From positions 310,001-374,000 of the forward strand of contig JAYMTL010000002.1 in the NCBI GenBank assembly GCA_036897445.1: a DNA stretch of 64,000 nucleotides, read 5' to 3'. The stretch is from Pelargonium tetragonum. Its lineage: Eukaryota; Streptophyta; Magnoliopsida; Geraniales; Geraniaceae. The notes beneath the pieces were generated by a model. It did not search any database and was not told the DNA's origin. It worked only from the letters and a program-made list of their open reading frames with translations. A program made the position numbers and the translations under genes. This document shows, piece by piece, positions 12,001 through 25,260 of this stretch (the stretch's first letter is position 1; each line of letters begins with the position of its first letter).

Positions 12001-15000
12001 AGGAGTTCTTTAATTGAAATAAAGATAAAAGGGGTACCCTTCTTTTTAAGGCTTTGTTCCCGAAGGGGCTTGCATGAGAATTAAAGGGTTCCAAAAAAAT
12101 TCAAAAATGAAATATAAAAAAGACTCTAAATGATACAAAGCTCCCAGAATAAAGTAGAAAGTAGAATTGAATAGGTATTCCATTTTTGTAAGGTTGACCT
12201 AGACTAGAATTCTGATATCATATAATTCAGAAACCTTTAACTTTAGACGAAGAAAAAGAAGCGGGAGTCCCCATTAGGCTACCTAGTAAAAAAAGATTTT
12301 ATAAACTTCTTAGTACAGGATTTCCATAAAATTATCAGTCTCATACTAAGCTATTCTCCATTGCTAAAGAAGGTTTGTTCGAAACTGCCATTTTCTAACT
12401 AGCACACCCATAAGAGTAGCCAGAATATCCTTAATTAGCCATTCGTTTTGATTAAGTCTTTAAGTAAACAAGTAGAACTCGCTATTATAGGTACCCAGAC
12501 TTTATGACCTCGAGGTTTTTTGAAGTGCTGTAGATGAATAATATCCCTCATGCGTTAACCTCGAAGGGGCGCACGCAGTCTTCATATAGACTATAGACTT
12601 TTTATAGTATTAGTTAGAACCCTATTCCTACTCTTACGAATTGCTTCGTATTTATTATCCTTTTTCAAAGTGAAAGAGGTCAAAAATTGTATACAGTCTA
12701 ATAAGAAAGGCATCCTTTTATTAAATTCTTAGGAGGGGTTCCCCGAGGAGTATCATAACGTAATAAGGCTTCGTTTAGGGCTGCTTGGGTTATAGGATCT
12801 CCAATTTAAAGGATTCAACAACTTAACCCCCGGTAAGGAATATCCAAAGGATCCGCCTAGAAAGGGGGTCCGTTATGTGAACAACGGGATCCTCTGAGAA
12901 ATAGGAGCACTAAACTACTTAGGAGGTCCTTATCAAAGAGAAAGCGACTAACGCGGGATTGCTCGAAAAAGTAAGGATAGCTAGATGTAGGGATTTCTTA
13001 GTCTTATAAGTAATTGCATCTTAAGGGTTTCTACTCGTCTTATTTACCGTTGTGCTATATTTACTTATTCCTGACAGGATCCGCCTGGCAGATCAAACCC
13101 TTTATTACATATTCCTTGTCAATTTTAGAAACAGGAATTCCTCTTTAAAATCTGTAACGTATGCTTTTGTAGAACGTTCGTTCTTAAAGTGAGTGAATCA
13201 GGATTAAAAGAGAAAGTTAGTCCAGTCAAAACGAGGAATATGTCCTCTATAGTGCCAATAGCAACCGTGTCATTTTAAGTACAATATATTTAATATCTCT
13301 TCAAAGGGGTCCCTTACCTCAGGAGTTTTCAAAGAGAAACAAACAGTATATCATAGTTTTAAGTAGTATTCCACAAAAAAGGCACTAAAAAGAAACCTTT
13401 ACTCCCGAATTAACTATATGCACAAAGTGAGTCTATCAAAAACTAAAGAAAAATTGAAAATGTAGAATCATACGTTGAAGGCTTCTCTCACGAAAACAGA
13501 CATACAGGAGTTTTTCTTATTACAGGGAATATTGGCTTTATTTTAACCGGACTTTAATAAATATAGGGGAGGACCCCGGACTTACAAAAAATTTAGTACA
13601 AAACCAGAAGCCAGAAAGATAAAAAATTGCATGACTAGGATAATAAGAAAGAAAACCCTTTATGCTTGTGTGTTACTAGACCTCCGACCACTACCTTATC
13701 TGTGGTGAACTTGTAACAGGAGAAACAAGCAGGAGTGTATCGACTAAAACTTTAGATATAAAACGTTACAGGGAGAAACTAAAAGCTTAATCCCTTATAC
13801 TTAGTCATAGTGCTGGTAAATAACACCTACTTTCTCTTTTTGTCTGTGAAAAAGCACCCCTCTAGATAAATAACTAGTAACTCCCTTGTAAGGAATCGCT
13901 TAGTCTTTGGTTGACCAGTGCTGAATCTGATCTGAAAGGTGCGCGAGAAACCCTATTTTATTTATAATTGTTTTTGCCTTAACTCCCATTGAAGAGTTTT
14001 AACGCCTTCTTTGCTAAAGAAGGTTTCCCGCCGTTAAAATGGACCTATTTTTTTGCATATAGTTAGAATGTGAAATAGCTAAGACGAATCCTTATTAGAA
14101 AGAAGTTATTCTCTTCACTTAGAATACAAAACCGGCAAAGAAACTTCTATCTTTTTAAGGGCGTTTAGTTTCCGGCTCCTTCTTAGTAGATCGGCATTCG
14201 AACCTTTGCAGGTGTTGGTAAAAGGGATTCACTTTACCATAAAATGAAAAATGAAATAGGAATACTTAACTTTTATTAGGTCTACAGAAAGATCTAAAGG
14301 GGTCACCCGTGCATTTAAGAAATTTATTCGTTTAAGTGATTCCTATGAGAATTCTTGGGATTCTCGGGACCCCCTTTTTTATAAAGCAGCTATATCTCTC
14401 CTCATTTTACCTCATAGGAAATCCGAAGAAAAGGCCTTTACAATAAGAGGATACTAAATAAAGAAAAAGATTTAATACTGTTCCAAAAGCATTTATAGGC
14501 TCTGCCAAAATTTAGTCAATAAAGAACCAAAACTGAATAGTTTGAAATTCTAGCTTTTACATTACCTAGGGATAACCTAGCTATATTTTAATTCTATAAA
14601 ATTCGTTACACTTGTAAACGCACTTTCTTAAATTAACTTTAAACTATATAATAAATTTATGAAAACCCCCAGTGCTAAAATATAAAAAACTAAAAGCACT
14701 TCATTATGACGAATATCAAATGACTCAATTTCTTAAATAAATTTCAAGGATAAACTTATCTGGAATGCATAGGAAGACCCGCGCACTAGAAAAAAGTCGA
14801 TAACTAGGAGCCGATCATAAAAAGACATAGGATTTCCTCTTATTTTTTTTTTATAACTACTACCAACAAGGAACTCTTTATTATTTCTTTTTAAATAAAA
14901 GTCGTTATACACTTCATTTTTGAGTTGGAATACTTTTTACTAGAAACCTTTTTGCAAACTGCAAGCTCCTATATGCCTATGCGCACTTAAGATAGAACTA

Positions 15001-15386
15001 CCCCTAGGGGAAGCCCGTAAAACAGCTTTAGTTGAAAAGACTATAACATCAAATAAAAAATCTATGACTTAAGGGAGATTAAGATATATAAGAAACATCC
15101 ATTGTAATTTACATGACAACTAAACCTTAAAAGCTTGAGTGGGATTACAAATACTAAGCTTGTTACACCTTAATAGGCATAAGGATCCCTTAAAACCCGA
15201 ATCTTCGTGACTCATTCTTTTAATTGAAGCAACAAGGTATAGATTAAATAGGAGGTTAAGTTTTTAGTGCTTTTTTAAGACTTTTTTGAGCCTCCCTTTT
15301 CTGTACAGGAAATCCCACCTTTAATATTAATATCACAAGAATCCAAAAAAGATATTTCAGTCCGCGTTAGGTAACTACCTTGTTAT
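9081..15386. other. Gene-free AT-rich DNA with one strong hairpin
   Basis: No gene is supported in these 6.3 kb. Reverse transcriptase of a plus-strand copia element would be expected 1-2 kb after the integrase remnant at 8.7 kb, but none was recognised. The clearest structure is the nested hairpin at 13,997-14,039. A T-run of about ten bases lies near 14,845. The rest is TpA-rich sequence with scattered short GG..CC clusters. Confidence 0.55.
13997..14039. repeat. Nested hairpin, 16-bp stem with one-sided 8-nt bulge
   Basis: The outer arms TTTTAACG (13,997-14,004) and CGTTAAAA (14,032-14,039) are exact reverse complements. The inner arms CCTTCTTT (14,005-14,012) and AAAGAAGG (14,016-14,023) are too. 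The loop is GCT, and an 8-nt bulge sits only on the 3' side. The 5' arm is continuous, giving 16 Watson-Crick pairs. No T-run follows as in a bacterial terminator, and no gene is adjacent. It could be a relic of a small inverted-repeat element or chance in low-complexity DNA. Confidence 0.6.
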
Positions 15387-15629
15387 ATGAGAAGCCGATT
15401 GCCCTTTCTTATCGAGAGAGTTCTATTTTGGGTTCTTTTCGTGCAGCGGGCATACCCAACATGGAGTGCCGTTTCATTTTATTATAAAAAGGGGGCCCTA
15501 CACTCTTGCCCGGTGACTAGCCTGCAAAAAATTTCTCTAAAACTAAAAGTAGGGTTCCCACTAAATAGAAAGAAAGGAATAGACGACAATATTATTATCA
15601 GATTGAGTTACACCTCTCTTGAAAGTTAA
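15387..15629 (+). mobile_element. Possible Ty1/copia fossil: reverse transcriptase N-terminal part
   Basis: The frame has KLKVGF then RKKGIDDNIII and SYTSLES. These fit, in order, the copia RT segment KARLV.RGF.Q..GIDY.ETF.PV.....S.R. That segment forms the fingers of the polymerase just after the integrase-RT linker. Only GID and the surrounding basic residues are convincing. The nearest copia pieces on the same strand are integrase-like, at 18.1 kb, and lie downstream instead of upstream. This is therefore probably a separate insertion. It is a broken, old single-domain remnant, and chance resemblance is a real possibility. Confidence 0.3.
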
Positions 15630-18124
15630 GAGTTCTAGTCGAGTTTACTTGACAAGCGCAATACCTAGAAAAAAGCATCCAATTCAAGAGTGTCTGGGTT
15701 CTAATATCAGACTGGGTTGACCAAAGGAAAAGGGAGCCTTGATAGAAATAGAACTCCAGTAGCTCTGTATAATCAAAAGTAAGGCCCTATAGCATTTCCT
15801 GTTTGAGCAAGAGTAGAGTCCAAATGGTAAAAAACTATGTTAAATTAAAATAAAGCAGTTTAAGGGTTTAAACTTAAAGTTTTACCAGATATTTTCGCTA
15901 TTTATAATAAAAGAGAGGTTTCTTAAGAGTCATTACTAAAAATTGTTAGGTCTATTCGAATTAGTATGCTAGGACAAAGACCCAAAAATGTACTTCGTAA
16001 AAGGCTTACCGGGTATCCTTTAGAAGAGCGGAAAAAAAGATCCTATTGCAAGTTATCGCTATTTTAGAAGCCTTTAACCTGCTTTAGCCGGGTCTTATGC
16101 GCCCCCTTATTATTGAATTTGACTTAGTTTTAAAAAACTTTTTTGTAATCAAAGCAAGGTATACAGTTTGCAGCTTATCAAGTTTTTGCTTAAGTAAATT
16201 TTAGTGTCTGCTGTATAAAGGAAACTTTTACAGCAGTGCTTCTTTAAAATCCGACTTCCACGGGCGCTTTATTACTTTCGGACTCTTGTATAGAAAAATC
16301 TTGGGTATTCCCGGAATTTATGTCACTAAAGAAAACTTCTAATAATCTAATAAAAAGTGACAGGGGCGCGCTTTCTAAAAAGCGGACTTAAAAAAATATC
16401 CGGAACCGGGTCCTATTAAAGAAATTCTGCTAGAGTGTCCTCTAAAATGGAATTAACCTGGGTATCCCTAAACAAGGTTTAAGGAACTTTCCTTAAGTAG
16501 GTAGTTAAAGTTTTTCGGAGTTTTTGTAAAGTATAGAACCTTAGGTTTTCATATTTGCGAGTAAGCGCTCTATCCCCGAATTTGTGATATTTGATATTCT
16601 TCTCTTCTTCAACACTGTACTTTTAAGCCTAAAATTTAGGATTGAAAATACCTTCGTCTATCTAATTAAACTTATACTTTGATAATATGCAGTAGTACTT
16701 TACAGTAGGGAATCCTCTATAAGCCGAGCAGCTAGGAGACCCCCCTTATTATATATTATAGTTATAGTTTCCTTAAAAATTGTAGTTTAAAGAATCTTTT
16801 ACTGTACTAGCTTGCTAATTTCGTTACGTTGGCAATTTTAGAAAAAAGATCCGTGAAGTTTCAAATTCCACTAGGAATATTTGGGTCCACCCTTAATGCA
16901 CTTACTTAGTTTTAGCTGCTAATGTTCCTGGAATTTCCGTTAATTATACACTTAAATCAAAAATGTCCAGCACTTTTGAGGTTTCGATCCCGTAGATACG
17001 GGTATATCCTTTAAATTATTTAGCTAAAATGCACTTTTCTGAATTATCTTTTTTTATTACTTATTAAGTCCTAGTGCTCTATCGAGTAACTAGAGTACTC
17101 TGTAAGAGGGACCCTATTCTAGAAAAGCCTTTATTTTGTCCCATAAGAGTTGAGGCAGTAGACCACAAAAGTGTTTGAGAAGCCCTAGTAAGTAATTGGA
17201 AAAGGGGGACTTGAATCAGGAGTATTTAGGGGTTTTTTTCTAAAAGTAGCAGGTAGGGTTACGTCGCTTCACTATCATACATAATGGTAACTTTAGTTCT
17301 ATTTTATTTAATAAAAAATTCTACCAATAACACTTTTACTTAATTTAGAAATTTACAATATACTAGAAAAATCCCCACTCGAACAAAGCGAAGCCCCTTT
17401 CTTGCGTTAAACAGTTTCTTATTTGTTTGTATAGTAAGGGGCCTCCTTTTTAATTAAAAATAGCCTTAGAGCTCCTTTGACTTTGGCTGTCTAATAAAGT
17501 TTGTATTGATAAAGTAAAAGAGAGTTTTTATTTTATTCCCCAATATTACTATCAGTAGTTAGATTCCTTCTAACCAGAAAAGGGTCCTATAACTTGTATC
17601 TGCAGGATCCAGGAAGGCGCCACTCAATAAGGATATAGTTATGCATTAAATTTGTCAGGTTACCCCTATTCTCGGAATACTGCTGAAAATTTTTACTGGG
17701 TTACCTTTTTTATTCTTCATACAAATTCAGGGGTGGCAATACAATATATAAGAAATCTGTCTTATTCAAAACACGGCTCGGTCTCGTTATAGGTTCTATA
17801 AAAAGAAAGATTTAAAAAAGGGAATTCCCTTGCTTCTCTTTTTTCTTTATATAAGATATTAAGTCGGAAATCTATAAATACGTTCTCAGAAAATTAAGGT
17901 TTTAGAATGAAATAATTAAGTAAGGGCTGACAGACAAGGATTGCAAAAAGAGTCATGCTAAATCTTTCTTTTTCTAAGCAAAAGCTCTAAGATTTTTGTA
18001 ACGTAAAGCTGCCGGCTCAGGATAAACTTAAACCCTATTCCAGGAATTTTAAAGTCAATTTGAAATGCCTGTAAATGGTTAACCCTATCTCAAACCCTTA
18101 TACTTATCCATTAGATTTGCTTAT
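15630..18124. other. Gene-free AT-rich DNA
   Basis: I see nothing codable or structured here beyond the general TpA-rich grammar. The stretch separates two plus-strand copia-like remnants (RT-like at 15.4 kb, integrase-like at 18.1 kb) whose order is the reverse of a single element. It therefore probably includes at least one decayed insertion junction, which cannot be placed from the sequence. Confidence 0.5.
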
Positions 18125-18702
18125 GTGTCTCTTAATTTTAGCAGACTGCAAGCATTTCCGGAAACTATATCTATAGAATTTCGCTACAACAAAAAGGAAT
18201 TCTACACCTTCACAACCCCAACCCACTTATTCTGTTATTTTGACTTCTATCTTCCTAAACTTAAAAAAAATATCCGATTAAATCTCTTTGTATTCCTCTT
18301 CCATATCCGACTCAGAGAGGTAAGGCTCCTTGTGCTAAGGGTTACCGCTACCGGATCGAGTTCTTTCCTAGTAAGGATTCCCAAATATAAAAACCTTTTA
18401 CAGAGAGTGGGTGCTTTTAAAGCAAAGGGGTAACTTTGACTGAAAGTTTGACTTTCTTTTGTTTTTCAAATTCTAAATTAGGGTAAATGTTCCTTATTAC
18501 TTCTTTCAAAATTCATCATAGAAGGGGTTCTCATTTAAGAAGTTTCTTGGGATATATAGACATCCCCTATAAAGAGAAAGAAAGCAGGCTCCAAATTAGT
18601 AATGCTTACAACCGCTCGTACACTTTTATCTTTCTAATAGCCTATTATAAGATATACACCCAGAATAGGTTACATAGACCTGAACTAAGCATGAAAATCT
18701 GA
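18125..18702 (+). mobile_element. Ty1/copia fossil: integrase, catalytic core to C-terminus
   Basis: The frame at 18,487-18,702 carries SHLRSFLGYIDIPYKEKES. This is a close match to the copia integrase motif SHLRVFGC.AYVHIPKEKRSKL. It is followed by YYKIYTQNRLHRPELSMKI, matching YRIYDP.TGK.H.SRDVKF. The frame just upstream (18,125-18,433, the longest in the window) includes EFYTFTTPTHL, compatible with the GI.HE.TTPYTPQQNG segment, and RIPKYK, compatible with NR.PTK. The order is right for one integrase read 5' to 3'. This is among the clearest family matches in the window. It is a fossil with many breaks, no visible LTRs and old composition. Confidence 0.55.
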
Positions 18703-21700
18703 AAAAGGATCTCCTGGGATATACCGAAATTTGAATTTTGTTGTAACAAGATTTTTTTAAGGTTAGTTATCATAAGAAAGAAAGTGGGAATCATAATTAC
18801 TTAAAAAGAGGTTTTTTTAAGTATGCACTTCGACATAGAAAGGTTTCCCTTTTAGCTAAATAATTACAGGTAAAGTCTTAATTCCTAGTTAGGGAATGAA
18901 CCCCCTTGGGTATCCTTGTAAAAAGCCAAGTATTAACAACGGAAGCTAAAATGAAATTACAAACTTCACCTGCCCTCTCTCCTTTCCTTTATTTTATTAA
19001 GCAAAGTCCTTGCATTTCAGAAACAGTTAACAAGACACTCCTTTCTAACCCTCGCCCCTGGTAGATCAAACAGTTATTCCTGTCAAGATAATCTGAGCAT
19101 ATTGAATTCCTTTTTGATCCTAGTAATCCTCGGTAAGTACTTTTCAACGAGTCTTAATCAAATAAACTTTGTTTCTAACTAAGCAGGATGGCCTGCCCTT
19201 TAAATTTAAATAAACAATAGGAAATTCCCTGGCATTAGTGCGCGTCACCGAGACCCCTATAATAAAAAAGTACTCTTTTATTTTTACAGAGGAGGCACAA
19301 AAGGAATTTTGACTCTACAATCGCTTGCAGATCTGCATAGATTGCTAGTTACTCATCCGTATTTAAGCTAAACTCACAGTACTTTTCGTACCTATAAGAA
19401 TACCCTTAGTGCTTTATCATTCATTTAGACTCTACTTTCTTTACAAAACAAGAATTTTTTTGGGCTTAGATTACTAAATTCTAGGAGCTTCCTTTCGTGA
19501 TGAGCTTTCTTCCCCCAAGGTAAACAATTCTATTTCGGTGCCTTTTTCTGATAGGACGTTGCTACACAAAAAGACTTTTTAGTCGGGCTTAGCTTAAAGT
19601 TAGTGCTCGTTTTAGTCAAAGAAGGGTATAAAAATGTTCTATTCACGATTGAATCAGGATATACTTTTAAAACACTACCGGGGGCAACCCCATTTTCATA
19701 GGAAGCTACCTGGACTTTATTAAAAATATATGACTGAAAGAGAAAAAACGAAAGGATTCCTTTAAGTGTAAATTTCTCCTTCTTTTGCTATAGCCCACCC
19801 TCTAAAGTTTACTGCACAAATCCTATAGCTTAATGAAACGAAACTTAAAAAATTTTTTGTAGAACTGTAAACTAGAGCCAAGCCTAGGTCTGGTTTTAAG
19901 AAATCCATAAGGGTACCCCCTGGCATGTCAGAGGGCGCCCTTGAATTTATTTAAAAAGGAAATCCTAACTTACTTAAGAACGGGGGTATACCTTTTTACA
20001 AGTAGAGAAAACAGAAAAAAGTTCTTGTATTTGTCAAATAAGGAAAGGAAGGGTAAGGGACTTAAAATTCTTTAGCTATCCGCGAGGGTTCAAATAGAGC
20101 GCACGATTCTAGTAGGTAGCTGCTTGAAAATCCTAGAGGAAAAGTTACCGGGATTCTGGGGAGTGATGTTGCAACTGTAAATAAACTCTTAGGCAGCTTC
20201 CCCTTTTTTGTTTAACACAGGTTATCTTAAATCTCTATTATAAAGGGGGAGTTAGCCTTGTAGGGAACCCCTTTATTAGCGTAGGAAAATAGTCTAGTAA
20301 GTCCAAGAGAATTGCTTGCTTTTTCGGGCAATTTTAATGAGTATACTAGGCTGTTAACTTAAAAAGTCTTTTATTTGTGGTAGCTACCTATAGGCTAGAG
20401 TTTTCCTAAGTATCCGAGGTACTGTAAAATGAAAAAAAAAATTAGGGGACCCCTCTCCTAAACAACTAAACAAATAGTGTAGCTTTCCCCCTTTATAGTG
20501 TAAGAGTTGAGGTAAGCTTCCTTGCCTTTTATAACTTATTTTTTAAGACTCTGCTCAATGCCCTTATTCCTTATTTTATTAGGGATTCTATTAAGGTATC
20601 TTGTTTCATTTTTATGCTTTTTTTAACCCGCTGTGAAATTAAGGGTTAATGAATTAGCAATAAAAAGGGATTTTCTTCCGATTTGGTATAAGTTCAAGCC
20701 TTATAACGTTATCTCAAAAATATATATATAAACATAAGGTAGGAATTCTAGATTTAGTTTCTGTAATATTTAGTAAAGAGTTCCCCGTTTACTCTTATAT
20801 TTTAAGGCTTCATAATTCTGAAGATACTCCATCCTAAAACTCTGGTCACAGAAAATCCTTACTATTTTGAAATCACGAGGGCCCCGTAAGTAGAAAGCTG
20901 CACAACTTATAAGCTACCTTTTGTGGAAAATCCAGCCTCTATATTGGATCTAATATCTTTTTAAGTTTTAACTTACTCCAAAATTAATAAGGGTTTACTG
21001 AAAAAGAAATTGGGGCCCCTTAACACTAAATATTTTATACCTACATGATCTAAGGACATAACAGAACTCTTTTAATTGAAATCCTTAATTAAGGTAACCT
21101 TTTCTGCAACTCTAAACTTAATCTCTCTTACAAACTATGGTGCTTTACCCAACGAAAAACGTCCCCTCCTTATCAAGCAACGATAGATCTAAGGGCTTCT
21201 CCGCTTTTTCTTAGTTTTACGACCTAAATTTACATGCTTAACAAAATCTCAAAAAAATCTCCTCACAAGATCTGACTGCCTCAAACCCTCTACTAGGAAA
21301 TGCCCACTTAAAAGCACTTGCACAAAAATTATCTAGGATCACTTTATGGGAGACCCCCCATTATTATATTAAAAATTTACTGCGATCCTTCTTTAACATC
21401 TGTTCCCAAAATGAATATATTAAGAGCCCTATCTCGTGGATAAAACCCCAAAGCTCAACTTCTTGGGTACCCAACAATTATAAAGATTTCAATCTTTTAT
21501 ATAGAGGGAAATCCAATACATTCTAACTAGGCAACACACAAGCAAGGGAGCAAAAATTGACTCTTTTTATATCACCAAGGGGCATCCTCAGGTTCTCAAA
21601 TTAACAAAGAAACTCTCGAGGTCATTCATGGATTCTTAACACTTTAGAGCAATTCTTCAATATTACATTTGCAGTATGCAAGATTCCACCCTTTTTAATA

Positions 21701-22306
21701 TCCTGTGTTACTTCCAGAAATGGGTGGTCCTTAGGAGCCCCCTATTCTCTAAAGCAAAGGTTAGACTCGCCTTCTAAAAAAAATTTTTATTAACCTCTCC
21801 GGGTTGCACCCGTATTTCAATTTATTAAGAATTCCCTCTTCTCCTAAGAGGTATGGTTTAACAAACCCCTAGTGAATAGGGTATGCATTGTACCAGAAGA
21901 TTCTTATTAACAAAGTACCCTTCTTTAGCGGGTTTCCCTCTTAAGAATTTTAATAACAGGTTAATTTAAGGGTAGGTTTTCGGAATTCACGCAAGAGAGT
22001 CCCTTTTCATACGGGTTTTACATGACAAAGAAGCCGGGCAGGTATTGGGCAAAGAATATAGACTTAACCTCAGGTTTAACTTTAGCTTACATATAAGATT
22101 TTCCACTCAAGATTAGAGTTTCCAGCCCAATAAAATAAAATAGACTTCCGAGTTACTGTTACGTTAGAATTCCACTTTCATTTTAAACCCCCCTTTTAGT
22201 TTAGAGTAAATCTAAAAAAATATCTACAAAAGAAATTAAGAATATTTTAAGGTGATAGGTTTAGCCCCTTTTTAAACCTTAGGGGTAAGTCGAGACTTAA
22301 TAAATA
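18703..22306. other. Gene-free AT-rich DNA
   Basis: No gene is supported. Both flanks are plus-strand copia-like remnants: integrase at 18.1-18.7 kb and RT palm at 22.3 kb. In an intact copia element these lie roughly 1-1.5 kb apart, not 3.6 kb. The stretch thus holds either a later insertion or the join of two elements. A run of ten A lies at 20,432-20,441. Nothing else stands out. Confidence 0.5.
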
Positions 22307-22522
22307 ATGGAATTACTGTGTCTTATTAGATGGAGCCTTCTGAAGACACTTTATAGAAAACCCTCCCTGGAATTTATGAAAGACTCAAACTTTCTTTTTT
22401 ATTATAAGAAAAGACTAGATTTTTTCGTAAGCTTTTTTCGGATATATGCAAGACAATCACTGCGGTTAATACATAAGTTAATAGAAAGTCCTCCACTAGG
22501 GAAATCCTTTAACTTTTACTAA
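22307..22522 (+). mobile_element. Ty1/copia fossil: reverse transcriptase palm region
   Basis: The frame reads DSNFLFYYKKRLDFFVSFF and then RIYARQSLRLIHKLIES. It follows the copia RT pattern in which D..LF.....  precedes the hydrophobic strand carrying the catalytic YVDD, then LI.G.S...I..LK..L...F.M. The SFNF end fits F.MK. The domain would copy element RNA into cDNA. Only this palm segment is recognisable. It is broken and old, with no visible ends. Orientation agrees with the copia integrase remnant at 18.1-18.7 kb, but the distance is too long for an uninterrupted element. Confidence 0.4.
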
Positions 22523-24955
22523 GCTAGACTTTTTGAGCCCCCTCATTTGTTTAGAAGAGACTTTTTTATGTATTATATTAAACTCCAATAATTTTAAAAA
22601 TTAGTAGAATAATACACGAGATATTTTCAAGTGTATTCTAATTTGATGGAGTTTTTAACACTAGATGTTATCCCGATTCTGGAGTTCCTACGTATTTGCA
22701 AGACTCGTTTTAAGACTTCTCTTAGTGTCCTATCCTACAAAGAGGTTGGCAGATAAGCTATATGTATATAAATCTTATAGATTGAGTCTGCGAGTCTTTT
22801 TCAAATTGTTATAGTATACTTTTGTAATCTAGGTATGCTTATTCTTGAAAAGACTTCTAAAGGATCCCTCCTTACGCTCCTTTTATATATTATAATAGGA
22901 GTTTAAAAAGCACTTCGCTTATATCTTATATAGTATAGTTAATCAGGAAACTCTAGGTAAGGCTCTCTTTATAATAAAAAAGTTAACTAGGCTACCCCTG
23001 GCAGAGCTAAAAATTATAAAGAGGTCCCTTTTATTGCTGTTCAAGATTATAGATATCCTATTGCTTTTGCTATTAATATGCAGCCAAGGAATATTAATAA
23101 AACTTTCAAAATTCTTGGAATGAATTTTAGAGTCTCTTATACACTGCGCAACTTCTCAACAGAAATAAAACTAAGTTACTAACAAAATCGCTGGGATCTA
23201 TACAGGGTGCCCTTTTTATACACAGGAGTAAGATTTTCTTAATAGAGTAGTATTCTTTGATAGGAACCGTAATTATACTAAGATTCTAGTAAGACTATTA
23301 TATAACCTTTATTTATAGTAATGGGATTTCTCTAGCCTAGCTACAAGAGTAACTCAACCTGTAAAAAGGAGGGTTTGGGGTAGTATAGCTTCTTTATATC
23401 AATATCAGAGAATTACAGAGTTAAAAACTTTTCTTTGTATATTACAGAAACTCCTTGGCAGCTTGGGAAATTTGGTGATAAACAAGAATTAGTACTTTAT
23501 CTGAAAAATAAGGTTAACAATTTTTAGTTTTTCAAGCGGGTCTCCCCTTTCTTATTTTATAAGATTTACGCTGATATAGGAGACGGGATTTCTTCGTATT
23601 CAATTAACTGCTCCCTCACGGGAATCCGCGCTTATTTACTTGAATAACAACCTGTTAAAGGCATACGGGACCCAAAAAGAAGAATTTAAAAACGAAGTTC
23701 CAATAAGGGCTTCTTACTATAGATCGATCCTCCAAGCTTCTCTAGTTGCTAGGATTACTTTGAATATGTATGTTACGCCCTCAATTAACTTGAGAGATTT
23801 CACAAAAACTTAGAGCCGCCTAGGTAGAACGGGACATTTTAACCAAAGGTGTAATAACCTGCATTAAAATTTTCAGGGGCAGGTAAAGGCTTATAGCATT
23901 GAGTTAAAGCAATAGAATAGGCTATACCATTACGAGATCTGAGGATTGGACTTCATGAATGCTTTTGTTCTTGTTACCTTTATCAGTAGTTTCTATAATT
24001 TATATTAAAACAGCGCCCTTACTTAAGCTATAATCCGTGTTTACACTCCTACACTTCTTTTTTTTACAAAATCTTTTGTTTGTACTATAACTATAAAGGG
24101 ATTTTCGATAAGGCCAAAACAGAATAAAGTGTATACTTCACTGGGTAAAGCTAGAGCAAGGGTTTTGTGCCAAACACGATATCAAAAAGACTTATAATTA
24201 GAGTGCCCTTTTCTGAGACACAACCTTTAGAGTTTTAATTAAGTCCTCGTTTTATCTCCCTCAAGTCACAGGGATTCCAGGTCCTACTACATATCAAAAA
24301 CTTTATATTAACCAACAAGCTAAGTATATATAACAGAAAGCCCATTTAACATTTAAGAATCTTTTTTGAATATTGTTTACACGAGGTACGACATCACACT
24401 TTAATCTTTGGTAATAAAAATTTTTAGTGTAAGATTCCTTTCAAAAAGGGTAACTGAGAAGTTTTATTACCCGACTAAGTCAAAAAAGAATTAGAAGAAT
24501 ATTAAAAAATTGTAAGCAGCACTTTCAACTTATGACATTCAAAACGAAAAAGATAAAAACTACCTGCCTGTAAGGAGGCTTCTATGCATGACCTGTCATA
24601 AGGACTGTTTTGCAAAGAATAAGAACAAAAATAAAGTGAGAAAAATGACTTAAAATTAGTACGGACTCCTGTTCGATTTGTGATGAAAGGAGATCGGGAA
24701 CTCTTGCCGAGAATAGGGCGGGCTCCCGTGTTTTTTTATTTCTAAAGTATGTCACATTATTTAATGCAAATTATATAAAATATTCCTCAAATAGTTGAAG
24801 GGTCTCAAGAGTTCAACTATGAATCAATTCCGAGGTTAACCCTTGTGTTAAAATACTTATATCAGAAGTTAAGCCTCTTTGAATGCTCAGGTACATGAAA
24901 TTTCTTTTTGGAAGTGCCCTTTTTGGTAGAAAATCCTCCCTTTATGCAGTAATAT
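22523..24955. other. Gene-free AT-rich DNA
   Basis: No coding or RNA feature is supported. If the minus-strand gypsy remnant at 24.96-25.26 kb once continued, its RNase H and integrase would fall here on the minus strand. I could not recognise them. The stretch is TpA-rich with ordinary short GG..CC clusters. Confidence 0.5.
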
Positions 24956-25260
24956 TTAGAGCGAGACTCCGTAACTAAGTATAAAAACAAAAACTTTATC
25001 CAAAAAAAAGTCCGGTAGTATAAGTCCAGCAGCACGTAGCTTTAGAAAAGATATTAAGCCTAAAATTAGAAGATAATAGGACTCCTGGGTACTCGTAAGC
25101 AAGCTGAATATAACACCACATCTCGAACTGGTTGGCCCTAAAATTCTATTTAAATCGAACGGAGTCAATTTCAATTATAGATACTTCTAGTTATTTAAGT
25201 ATAGCTATAAAAGCCTGCCCGGGAAAGACTCCTTCTTTCAAGGAAAAGCCGTAATAAAAA
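24956..25260 (-). mobile_element. Ty3/gypsy fossil: reverse transcriptase palm and catalytic strand
   Basis: On the minus strand a frame of about 70 codons contains LTPFDL (compare FTKLDLR.AY), then YYLLILGLISF (compare FEYLVMPFGLTNAP), then DFFLDKVFVFILSYGVSL (compare DFLDVFVVVYLDDILIYS). All three are in the order and at the approximate spacing of Ty3/gypsy RT. Upstream on the same strand, to about 25,260, KEGVFPG recalls the KKDGSLR segment. Three collinear weak matches make chance unlikely. It is a broken, old fossil with no LTR recognised nearby. Confidence 0.48.
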
